NCBI RefSeq assembly: GCF_036669915.1
Contig: NC_089325.1
Coordinates: 3,666,683-3,730,682 of the forward strand
Length of the DNA stretch: 64,000 nt
Source of the DNA: Pocillopora verrucosa
Taxonomy: Eukaryota > Cnidaria > Anthozoa > Scleractinia > Pocilloporidae
Reading direction: 5' to 3'
Both the position numbers and the translations under genes were made by a program. The stretch's first letter is position 1. Every line of letters starts with the position of its first letter. Of this stretch, positions 48,201-58,645 are shown piece by piece. The notes beneath the pieces are model-generated. The model ran no database searches and was not told where the DNA came from. It worked only from the letters and a program-made list of their open reading frames with translations.

Positions 48201-50590
48201 AGCGCATGATTACAGTCATGACAAGAGTTTCTCTATGTTTACTTCCTCTCAGGTGGACATCCATGAAAACAGTTTAACAAACTTTTGTTAAGTTTCTAAT
48301 TTTCTACGTTATAACCTTTGTTCCCTTTTAGAGCCGTGTAAGTAGTTGTGTGGGAAACTTGGGCGATCACAGTGGTTATGGGAACAGAAAATATATTTGT
48401 ACCTTTTTAAGTGCTAACGTGTGGACGTGTCTTGCAGATTAAGATCTTTTGACAGCGGTGTGTTGGTTATTCAAGTTTTGTCCCACAATGACGAGGAAGT
48501 CATACGGACAACCAGACAAATGGTAAGCACAGACATGTAGCCACTGGTGGGGTGGAGAGGAATGAGCGGGTAGGGGCGGGGCACTCCATTCTTTAGGCTG
48601 CGTCCGAAATTGCCTGTCGCCATTCAGGGTATCAATTTTTTTCCAATATTGTCTTAGTATGCAACAGGTGGCTCAGTAAGATCGATTAGCCACATTCCAT
48701 GGCAGTTTTTTTGAAAGGAACGCGGTAACGAAGTGACTAGCATCTAATTTCTTCTCACAGTATCACCAGAAAATTATACTTTTAAGTCACGAGTATAAAG
48801 GAAGTGATCTCCAACGAAAGAAGCTCTTGATTAGTAAACAACTTGTTATTACTATAGGGTATGTTCAGAGAACATTATGCAGAATATACATACTGATGTT
48901 AATGTACAAATATTTTTAGCAGGGTACTTAGGTCTCGATGGCAGACCCCTACCCGAATCTTTTAGGGCCGGTTATTGAAACGAGATCTAACCCAAATCAC
49001 GGTTCTACGCAAGCAATGGGCCTCGGTGATTCTTTAGAAGAGGGTTGATTTCATTTAAATAATTGTCCTTCCACTATAAAGTTTCGGCCTCTTGACACTG
49101 TCCACAAAAAATTGATCCGTCGATAAAAGGTTCGGCTAAATTGATGATGGCTTAGAACGTGGTTTTGTTAAACAACAGCTAAACTTTGTTTAAATAACCG
49201 GGCCTTACAGTTTTCTCTAGATGAACAATGAGTGATCTTTACATCAGGACAATATTTTGACTGCTCTGTTGGATCGTCTTTTTCTCTTTGCATGTAATAG
49301 CTCGATGAAAAGAGCTCCTTGACAGCCGAAGAACTCGCACACTTGGCAAAAGTATCCGTAATGTTGGCCAGAGAAAGGTAGAGTTAGTCACACTTGTGTT
49401 GTAGTTTGCCATCTCTTTGAGCGTCTGAAGTCAGTTCATAGGGAAGACGCGCGAATCTGAATATTTCAATAAAAGTTTGAATAACGCTGGATTATCTAAT
49501 CCTAATTCTCTCGATTCCCTATGACTCGAATCCTCGCTAACGCGGACATCGCGTTAAATTAAACCAAAATCGATTTCCCTGGATTTCCATCGAAGGGTAA
49601 CTGCAATCTTACCCCCATAACTTACTCTTTTTAGCAAAAACATTCGATGTTGCGGTTCCTCCGTTCAGTAATAGATCACACTTGACATAAAATTGTGGTA
49701 AAAACCAAAACCTGCACACGAGGCGCAGCCGAGTGTGTTACTGAGGTTCTAATCACATTTGAAGTCTTTTGTGAACTATAACAGTAACTGAACAGAACCA
49801 AAGCAACATCATGTTGCCTTGATTCCGTGAATCTAGTAGTTTTATATGATAAACAAAAATCAAGATGTTGTTTATGTTATACCATCCATGCGTTTGTCCT
49901 TCAAAAGATTCTAAACAAGAACCAGTCAAAATGTGTGTAGGATTCATCTTATCACATAAACGACACCAAAATAAATAGAATAAGAGAGTTGGTAAGTTTT
50001 GAGCTCGGTAAGAAATAGAGAAAGATGTTTTTTCGACTAGTCACGAGCGTAGGACAAAGAAAAAATTTTGGGTCCCCGTGAGGGCTCCGATGCTCTACCA
50101 CTGAGCCACAGAGACTACACACAGAGATTCTCTCTTTCTATTTCAAAACAGGACACTATCGACATTGCTGATCTTAGCAGTATAAAGGACGCGTGTCTTC
50201 GTAATAGACTTCGCTCACCGTAGAGTCTCTGTGGCTCAGTGGTAGCGCAGCGGAGGGCGGAGTCCGAAGGTCTGAGATTCATTTCCTTATGGCGACTCAG
50301 AATTTTTTCTTTGTCCCACGCTCGTGACAAGACTGAAAAAACATCTTTCTCTACACCAAAATAGTAATAAAGGGCACACTGTGTAGGTGTATAGATACGC
50401 TAACTCAGTCAAACCTCCTTCAATCTCCTCAGGAGGTTCGAGTATTTGGGAAGTTGATTGTGATTAACTCATAGGTTGCTTTTATTGTTGTAGGCTCTTA
50501 GTAACAGAACAAGCTGGCAAAGCATGCCGGGATGACAGCGTAGAGGGTCTTCGGTTCTACCCTAATTTCCTTGTAGAGAGAACAGATTGA
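42240..50590 (+). CDS. VPS36: Vacuolar protein sorting 36 (ESCRT-II subunit), 15 exons, 391 aa
   Basis: ESCRT-II component that binds ubiquitin and phosphoinositides on endosomes. Exons: 42240-42344, 42432-42500, 43085-43155, 43442-43556, 43977-44069, 44541-44627, 45114-45146, 45646-45723, 46318-46373, 46817-46895, 47170-47235, 47696-47760, 48438-48522, 49301-49377, 50494-50590; phases all agree. Human VPS36 is 386 aa. The GLUE domain covers about residues 1-135 ([40 protein letters not shown]). Next comes [17 protein letters not shown] linker ([18 protein letters not shown]). The EAP30 winged-helix region has [38 protein letters not shown] and [10 protein letters not shown]. An 86-bp tandem duplication begins within the last exon. 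Confidence 0.96.
45282..45482. mobile_element. Dispersed MITE-like repeat
   Basis: Begins AACCCTTTCATTCCTAAGATC and contains AGGTCTGAGGATTTAATGTT and CCCTCACTTGATATG. It is a diverged member of the family at 16366-16578 and 45745-45932. Intronic in VPS36 (intron 7). Confidence 0.45.
45745..45932. mobile_element. Dispersed MITE-like repeat
   Basis: Contains TTAGTTCTGAGAATTTAGTG, CCCTAATTGATATCTTTCTG, TTCTCATCACTTGTCTCC and CATGGGAGTTAAAGGTT, in the same order as 16366-16578. Intronic in VPS36 (intron 8). Confidence 0.55.
46450..46640 (-). mobile_element. MITE-like element, GTGATTGGTCCAGAAAACTC family, copy 2
   Basis: Read on the minus strand it contains the core TGTGATTGGTCCAGAAAACTC and an outer end related to the copy at 3498-3750. 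Ends are more diverged than in copy 1. Intronic in VPS36 (intron 9). Confidence 0.5.
48003..48140 (+). mobile_element. Truncated tRNA-derived SINE in VPS36 intron 12
   Basis: The tRNA-like head is GGGAGCTCAGATGGTAGAGC with ACTGCACCGGTATCGCAGAG, then a jump to the tail GTTCATTACTGCGAAGATCG with CTTCCATATTCA. The B-box part appears deleted, joining the head directly to the tail. The head and tail resemble an abundant coral SINE (recalled, not searched). Confidence 0.65.
48737..48905. mobile_element. Dispersed MITE-like repeat
   Basis: Contains GCATCTAATTTCTTCTCACA, AAGAAGCTCTTGATTAGTAA and GAATATACATACTGATGTTA, in the same order as 19019-19203. Intronic in VPS36 (intron 13). Confidence 0.5.
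48965..49204. mobile_element. 240-bp inverted-terminal-repeat element in VPS36 intron 13
   Basis: The left end is GGGCCGGTTATTGAAAC. The right end read inward is GGCCCGGTTATTTAAAC, 15 of 17 matching. No coding capacity, so a MITE is the simplest reading. Confidence 0.6.
50016..50118 (-). mobile_element. tRNA-derived SINE, inverted copy 1
   Basis: On the minus strand it has the head GTCTCTGTGGCTCAGTGGTA and the tail ATTTTTTCTTTGTCCTACGC, then AAAAAACATCTTTCTC. The region between head and tail is shortened compared with copy 2 at 50223-50353. Confidence 0.7.
50223..50353 (+). mobile_element. tRNA-derived SINE, inverted copy 2
   Basis: The head GAGTCTCTGTGGCTCAGTGG is followed by a degenerate B-box region and a near-complementary acceptor end GGCGACTC. 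The tail is ATTTTTTCTTTGTCCCACGC with CTCGTGACAAGAC. The degenerate T-loop argues against a working tRNA. With copy 1 it forms an inverted pair about 100 bp apart in VPS36 intron 14. Confidence 0.7.
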
Positions 50591-50735
50591 AAAATGTTGT
50601 TAAAAAGTGAAACAATCAAATTAAGCGGAATCTCGAGAGCTTCGTCTCTAATTTCTTTGTAGAGAGATCAGACTGAAAACTGTTGTTGAAAACCTGAAAC
50701 AATGAAACTCATTGAAATCTCAAGAGCATTGTGTC
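50562..50735. repeat. 86-bp tandem duplication spanning the VPS36 stop codon
   Basis: CTAATTTCCTTGTAGAGAGA starts at 50562 and CTAATTTCTTTGTAGAGAGA at 50648. Similarity continues through GAAACAATC / GAAACAATG and TCTCGAGAGC / TCTCAAGAGC. The second unit is in the 3' untranslated region and repeats the last coding bases. Confidence 0.8.
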
Positions 50736-50886
50736 TGGTCAACTGTTGTGACCAGTAGGAAAATAAGCGCCATACCAAATCACTTGTTCCTGTTAGTCTG
50801 CATATAATGGTTCAGAGAGGTTAAGATATAAAGTCGGACACATTCAAGTTGACGGAGGAATAATGGCAAAATAAAAAAATAGCCTC

Positions 50887-50892
50887 AATAAA
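50887..50892 (+). terminator. Candidate VPS36 polyadenylation signal AATAAA
   Basis: AATAAA about 300 bp after the VPS36 stop. Another AATAAA lies at 50870-50875. Confidence 0.45.
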
Positions 50893-51086
50893 TTTATTTT
50901 GCAACTGATCTCGCCATGAACAAGGTAGCTTTCTGACAAGTTACAGACAGGTCGTCGTAAAACACGCGCAGATCATTAAAACAGCGTATTTTATTAAACA
51001 AAGGAACTGTACAGAAGTCTTGAATAAAAATGAAAAAGTACGATTTGTTGTTCTGATTCGTCCTTTACTTTGTGCCGTTCTGGTCT

Positions 51087-51092
51087 TTTATT
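51087..51092 (-). terminator. Candidate polyadenylation signal of the ROCO-TIR gene
   Basis: AATAAA on the minus strand, about 180 bp beyond the stop codon of the gene ending at 51270. Confidence 0.45.
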
Positions 51093-51269
51093 TAACACAA
51101 GGTTCCTTTTTGATTTTATCAGAATCAATAATTTTTATATTTTGTCGCCTGTTCCACGCACTATGCTTGCCGGGCAAGCGAAATGGCGCGGTGAGCGAGC
51201 AAAAAAAAAAAAAAACGAGAAGGGGACTATCGAGAGCGACAACTGTTCTCAGAGCCCCGCCAATTCAAT

Positions 51270-52236
51270 TCAACGTTCGACGTGGCCTTTAACTTTTTGA
51301 AAAAGTTCCTGTAACTTGTCCTCAGGAAAACTTTCGGAAGGAAGTTGAGACATGTCGATGTAAAGCAGCTTGGCAAAAATCAAAGCCAGTTGGCCGGGAG
51401 GCGGCCAATCAATGAACTCAAACAGCACTGGGATGATAGGCTTTCGTAGAGTATCAGCCAGAGTGACTTCTCTTTGGCACATTTCGGATATGCAGTAACG
51501 CTTTGTAACACAACATATCACGACCTGAACGGAAACAAACAAAAAGTGTAGTTACTATCAGAGATATGTATCTCAGGATTAGATCTTTGACACCCCCATG
51601 TTTTTTAACTTTACCCAGGAGAAACCTCGTCGAAGTGCTTGCTAGATTTCCCACCCTTCAGGGTCTACATATGACATTGAGTACACCGGTGCATGGCTAC
51701 TGAAATTACTTTCCCGGTACATGTAAAATTCAGAGATCGAGACTGGAACTAGGACTGGGAGCTGACTCTTCCTGGATGGGACACTTAGTCTAACGTAGGT
51801 AGCGCGCCCCCTCCTTCCCGACACCAGAATTTCATCAGATTCCCCAGACAGTCTGTTGTTACCAATTTCTACTTCTGGGTGGAAAGGGTTGCGTGTCTCA
51901 AAGATCCAGCCGGGCTCGGACCCGGATCTCTTCACTTGGAGTCCTGCGCGCCAACCATCAGGCCGCCTCTCCCGTTCCTAGGGGCGGGTAGTGAAGCAAA
52001 CGGTCATAAATTCTCGTAACTTGGATTTTCAAGAGTCACCTTTGACGCTCTGATTCCTGCGTCTATCTCGGCATACAAGGCGTCTCCTCCACCCATCTGA
52101 CCGATATCCATCCAGCAATCGAACCCAGCCTCCTCTAGCGTGTTCCTCAATACTTTCACAGTGTCCTGGAGACCCCACTGATATGAGATAAACACTGCAA
52201 GGCGGACCGCGATCTCTGAAGGGCTATCAATGTCGT
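51270..52236 (-). other. Domain: C-terminal TIR of the ROCO-TIR protein
   Basis: Two exons joined in phase 0 inside the TIR fold. Box 1 is [10 protein letters not shown]. The BB-loop region is [12 protein letters not shown]. Next come [19 protein letters not shown] and [18 protein letters not shown]. Glu1241 (in YAEID) lines up by eye with the catalytic Glu of plant NAD-cleaving TIRs. A short tail follows and the gene stops. Confidence 0.88.
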
Positions 52237-55200
52237 CTACAATAAGGAAAAATAAATTCACACTGCGTGAACTCCTCCGTAAAATAAGAGTGTATATTCC
52301 AGCAGTGGATTTTTTTAAGATTAAATGGTGACGGAATTTACGAAAGGAACTGCATTATTTTGTTTGCAGTTTCTTTCAGCCTACTAGTGCCTGTGAAATC
52401 ATGTAGTGATGAAAATAACAGTTTCGGAATGATTACCTTCGAAAGTTTTAATTCGAAGTGCATCTGGAGGACTCACCTCGTCACTCTGAAACAAAAGGAG
52501 AAGCTTAATTAACTTATCATAGATTGAAACTATTCTAATAACAAGTTGTGAAGTGAAAATACAACAAAATGCAATTTCATTTTGACAACACGGTTTTTTT
52601 GCCACAATCATTGGTTTTCAAACTTTTCAACCAGTCAGAGAGCAAATGAATATGCGTGTAATGAGAAGACCAGCAAGCGATTCACTTACTAAAAGTAACA
52701 GTCCTGAACTGAGAAATTTAGAGCAGAAACGGGATTGTACCCTTTCAAATACTTTACAGTTTGAAACTGCTAAAACCAGAGCAAAGTGTTCCACGGCATT
52801 CTATTGGAGAGGTAAAGGTGAGGTCAGGAATCAAACCACAGCTCAGGTTGGTTTAAGCAACATGAAACGACTGGGAATGTTGCTACTCTTCCTTGGACAG
52901 AATACCAGCTCATCGCAGATTATTCTCAGCATTTGCCCAGGTTTCCGACAGTCTGCTCATATCATTTATATTTAAGGTTGATCAAAAGGCGGAACAGTTG
53001 TTCAAAAGGACGGATAACGCTATCCGATGGATAAAACGTTGTCCGTCGGATAAGAGTTAACAAAACGTACAGTGCTATGACCGGATACAAGATGATTCAG
53101 CGTATAGCGTTATCCCTCCCTCTCCCTCGAACAACTGGGGCCTGCTTGGAAAGAGGCAGAGCGAAAATGAGTCTTGCCCTTGCACACAAAAATGACGCAG
53201 CCAGACCGATCGATCCCACAAGAGACGTCAAGAAAATAAAAAAAATCTCAAAGAAGGACGGTGTAGTTTCATCGATGTAAAATTTTCAAGTTAAGACGGT
53301 TAAAAGTCTTAAATTACCTTTTTAACACAACCACACCATTTCTCTAAACCAGGAATCTCCAGTCGTGAACGGGCACCGAACGTCTTCGTGCAAATTAATT
53401 TTCCGTCGTTTGAAACGGGAATGAAATGAATGCAGGCGCTTTCGGTACATGACTTGGTCTTGTGTTTTGTGCAGGCTTTGTTGCAACACAAAGGACAAGC
53501 TACGGATAATTCATAACGCATGTTACGAAGACATGCAAAGTCACTTGATAGACTACTCAGAATCGAATCCAGGCGCTCGCGGACCAAACCGGCTTGGCCA
53601 CCTCCTTCGTCATTCGAGTTCTTTGTCTGGAGAATCACTTTCACAAACGACTGTTTGCCAATAAGAAATAAATCATCCTCGCCCAGAATAAACCTAGCAA
53701 GGTTTTGAAATAGGTTTGGTTCGTCTGTGCAGCCCAACTCGGGACAAACCGAGATGAACCGAGAAACGAGCTGCGGAAACAAACCGTGTGGGAGAAAGCC
53801 ATCAGGAAAGTTGATGTACAGAGGACAAATTTGGCTCTCTGTCGTGTCCAGTTCTGTCTCTGGACACGAACAGAGCTGTGCCGGGACAAAATACTTCACA
53901 GCCGGCGAATCTTCTCCAGCTTCACTTTTAGGCGTGAACCTTGCAATCAGACCATACATTTCCATCATGGAGAGAATGTCGCTCTGTGATTGGCCATCGC
54001 ACAGGAATTCGGCAAACACGTGATCAACTAAGCGCATACTCAGAAGGCCAGTTTCTTCAAGTTCGTTCCAGGCTGCTGCATGACGCGGATTCTTGAATTA
54101 AAAAGACATTCGATCAATGATTTTGCAAAATAATCTTCAAGTCTGACCCCTCTTAAGATGACCGAAACTTAAATTTACTTTTGAACGACAGAGGTATAAA
54201 GGGAACTGTAAATGCAAATCAAAACACGCACAAGTTAATATAAAAGTTACATTATTTTAGTGGGAAAGAAATGTTCCTTTTCACAAGCACTTCAGCAGTA
54301 TTTCAGTCCCCAGAATGGTAAATTTGAGGGAATTTTTAAAGAATGTTTGACACATTTTGCCTAAGAATTGCTGGTAAGAGGTTTTAAAAATGATGGCAAT
54401 TTAACAACACCAAATTTAAAGGGCTCGAGATCGAACCATCTGTCGACGCTCGAAAGTGGTTCTGGGCTCGAAGAATTTCTTGCTTTTTGCCCTCAACTTC
54501 TTCCCAGCTCCCTTTCCCTTCCCACCCTTCGGACGCTAGCGAGTCTCTCACTCTCATTTGTTCCACGAGGTTCGATGAGAAACCCTGGGCACGAGCTTGT
54601 TACTTCTCCTGCACGAGGTGTCTAAAAGAAAAGGTTTCACCGTATCGAAGAGTAAGATGGAATCCTTACGGAAAGGTCAACAATATACCTGTTCATCAAA
54701 AGGTCGAATAGTGATGAGCTTCCTGAACAAATGAATCAGCCATTGTGTTTGAAGGACTACAGTGTCACCATGCCAGATGATAATACCCAGGTCGTGATAA
54801 AAATCTAACATGGCTACCATCTCCGCCTCGTCCTCGATGAGGCATGTCTTACTCACGATGAAGTAGAGCTGAGAAACCTTCAGGTAGAAAATTTTCTGTT
54901 GCACCAGCGCTTCAACGACCCTCTCGAAGTTAAACCAACGTACGGGGACATCTTCTCCCATGTATGGCTCTAAGCGTAAGACCTGCAAACAATTTGAATC
55001 AATCAATAACCCCATGAAAAAATAGTTCTGTGTTCTGTGGTTCGAACTATTTTCTTGGTGTGACATTTTTCAAACCAGTCTAGTCTCTAGAGCAATGTTC
55101 AATCGCGTAAAAAAAACTAACGAAATCATTCATCAATACGATTTGTCTATGAAATCATCACAAGAGCTTTTCAAGACGATTGTTGCCAGTCCCTCAGGCG

Positions 55201-58200
55201 ATTTCGCAACACGTTCCTTGGAGCTTGTGATTATCAGAAATCAAGAAAACCAGAAAGACTGATGGCTGGCGCAGTGAACCAGTCATATGGGGGTTTTCCA
55301 CAAATGTCAACCAGTAATAACAGAATATCATCCTTCACGATGAACTCAATAGGCTAGTATCGCAAGAAGGTTTTTCTATGCTTCGAAGATGTTCAAGTTG
55401 ATCATTGCACTTACCTCTCTTATCTCCTGTCGAACCTTCTGGACACCTTCGTCTTCCCCAGACCGCGTATTATCCACTCGGTGAAACGGTCTGCGAACGT
55501 GCTGCTCGTAGGTCTTCCCCGAGAGGCTCTTCTTTATTTGAGTCTCCATGCGTTTAGGGTCCTCGAACGGGTTGTCAGCGTGAGTACCTACTATGATTAC
55601 CGGGGGTCTCAAATACGGCTGTTCCTCTTCCTGGTCCTTCTCTTTAGCCCTAACCTCTGCACTAAGGTTGTGTATAGAAACAAGCCACGATAGAATGCTG
55701 TCCAAGTTGGTTTCCTCTCCGCTGGAATGTGGAATAAAATCGTGCACGCCCTGACGAACACAGGGCTCCATATTGGCGCTCAGTTCCTTGCTCAAGTTGT
55801 ACACCAGCACGTAAACAGCCCGTGGGGAGAGAAACACAGGGTGCGAGGCGTAATACAGATGTTGCCCCGCGAAGTCCCAAATTGTGACAACTGTTTCTCT
55901 GTCGCTTTCCTGTTGATCATAGCCTGCTTGACTGTCTAAGTATTTAGCGACTAAAGATTGAACATTTTCAGGCACGGTTCGCGAACTGTCAACCTCGATG
56001 TGAAATAGCTCTGCATCTTGCAATAACTCAGCTAAGTCGGTGTCGGCTGCAGACGAATGCTCCATTGAAGTGTCTGTGGGGATGTCCTGTGCCGGAAAAC
56101 TTGTTGCTGGTACTGCGACCTTTACAAAAAGTGATAATCATGACATCAGCAGACTAAAATAGGACTAGTATTTTCTTATCTCAACCCTTTATATCCTTCC
56201 ACCGGAGTGTCTTGGCTTTATACTGCTCTCTGTGCATTTCCTTAGTTGCTAAGAAGGAGAATTTGTTTAACAAGCAAGAGCTTCGTTAAATGGTGATCAT
56301 TTCCTTTATTCTCATGACCTCAATGTTTAAGTCGAGGTAGATATTGTCAGAAATAAATTAGATGCTAATCCCTTTTAGGAATCAAAGGGATAACAGACAA
56401 CTGCTATTCAGCACATGCCAAAAAAATGTTCTCTAAACTACGCGTGTTATGTTTCGTCCTCCTGCTTGACAGCCAAATAATAACAATCACGTCTGACACT
56501 GGACATATCTTATTGAACAGCAATCGAGCCACTGAAAAACGTAAATATCCGTGTCTATAACCAAAAGGACAGGTCAAGATCATATTCTCGCACAAAACAT
56601 TGTTCACAAAGCAGTCCAAATCAACCGAAACATAACCTATCGAATAGCAAACATAAAAACTGCTTTACGGTCTCTCAGAAGTTCCGGTACTTACTAGTCC
56701 CGTACAATAGCTTTTTGTTTGCTACTTTTACATTCAGGATCGAGATGCTATACATTAGTTTTGAAATTCATACTATAAAAATGAGCCGGGACCCCGCAGT
56801 GCAATTCTTTAGGTGTCGATCTTAGGCTTGTACAGTGCGTCAAAGAGCTCAGTTTTTCAATGTTTTCCTTACAGTCGACCCACCATACCTGGTTACTCTG
56901 TGGCGCTGATACCCCCTGTGTGACATCAGTTTGCACAGGGTCAACTTCCGAGGAGTTGACCTCTGGCTTCTTTTCCTCGTCCCTTGAGCGCAACTCGCCA
57001 ACGACAAGTCTTGCAATATCATCCGCAAACTCACACGTAAATTTCTCGTTTTTTACGAGCTGCCAGTTCATTACGCGGTCAACGTCCAATTCGAAACGAG
57101 ACGGGTCTACTTCAATTCCTTCAGTACTTTGTTCGCCGGGATCAAACTTCAAACCTAGAAGCGACTTCTTCAAACTTGTCTTTCCGGCTCTGTTCTGGCC
57201 AATCAGCATGACGCGCCCACGATACACCCGGACCTTACCCTTTTTAAGAGCTCGCTGAAAAGCATGCTCCGCCTCGATTCCGCGAGCTTGGATCTCGGGA
57301 GGAACTGGTGAATGGAATGAAAATAAATATTATGAACAGTAAACTTCGCGCGAATTTCTTTCTAAGAAATGTCGAGCGAGTTACTCCATTAAATTCTCTA
57401 AGTCAGCACCGTAGGAAATGTATAGAGAACAGTACGGAGAATACGAGCACTGTTATGTACTGTTGAGAACTCGTTGGTCGTACTGATTTGTACTCATTGC
57501 CAACCCGCCACCTCTCGTTGCCTCTGTATGAAATTCATATTAAGCAGAAGTTAGTAATGTATTCAATACTACATATTTTTCGAACTCACCAGCTGAATCT
57601 TTGTCAGGTTTTGCTTCTGATGAGGTGTGAGTTGCCTCTTGTTCAACATTTTGTTTCAGTGTTTCCCAACAGATATCTTCATGTCCTAAAAATATTATGC
57701 AATGAACACTCTTAGAGAGAAAGTATCAGCAACAAGACAAGACCTTTCAATTTTGTGGCGCGGAAAATTGACGAATTAGAAATGAAACTTTTATTTGTTG
57801 GAAACTATTGAATATTGGTTCGGGAAGAAAGTGTAAAGAAAGGGACCCACGGTAATTTAAAATGAGTGACGAAAGTTTTCTGTTTGGTTTTCGTCGCTAT
57901 GTGATTGGTCTAGAAAACTCGCACCACTCCTTTAACCAGCCAAAAGCTACTTTTGTTATCATCCTTTGTTATGATTGGCTCTTGTGATTATGTTGTGATC
58001 ATTTTGGACTTGGTTGTAAGACACTCAACCAAAAATCTCTCCATAAACATAGAGGGAACAGGAATGGCTGCAGACGTTGAGATAAAAACGAATTTCGAGT
58101 TGTTTTTTTTTTACTGAGCTTACGCTGAAGTGCTATGTAGAACTGTACGATGTAAACTACACACCAGGGTGACTGTCATACGACTGTTTTCTAGTTAAGC

Positions 58201-58600
58201 CCGCCCAACTCAATAAAAGCAATTATCTCAATTTACTATTGAAACTGTAAATCAGACAAAGCTACACAGTTATCTCTCAAAAAAAAACTTCACCGAACTT
58301 TTAACTTACCGAGGAGTTCTTCCGCGTTTGAAGGATCAAGCAGACCCATTGAGCCATTCCTTTTTTCACAAAGCCATGCCTCATTGCTCGAGGAACTGGC
58401 CACTTTCTGTTCTCTACATAAAATAAAATTAACTTTCAAACTTTTGACCCCTTAGAGTAACTAACATCTAATAGCACGTGGGTGGAGCTTCATATCATGA
58501 ATTGTCACTACCGAGGTCTGAGTGATCTGCTGAAGCCTTCAGACCTTGGCAGTGATAATTCATAGTATCATGCGAAAACCCAATTCTATAATTGAATAAA

Positions 58601-58645
<45 letters not shown>

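Larger units (their letters stand above)
50591..51269. other. Convergent 3' spacer between VPS36 and the ROCO-TIR gene
   Basis: Only 679 bp separate the two stop codons. Candidate poly(A) signals exist for both strands, in tail-to-tail order, about 200 bp apart. No gene was seen in it. Confidence 0.6.

Noticed and set aside
50223..50298. Possible functional tRNA gene
   Set aside because: The T-loop/B box is degenerate and the unit carries a SINE tail shared with the copy at 50016-50118.
53449..54037. Plus-strand frames of 60-98 codons
   Set aside because: Shadows of the COR exon on the minus strand.
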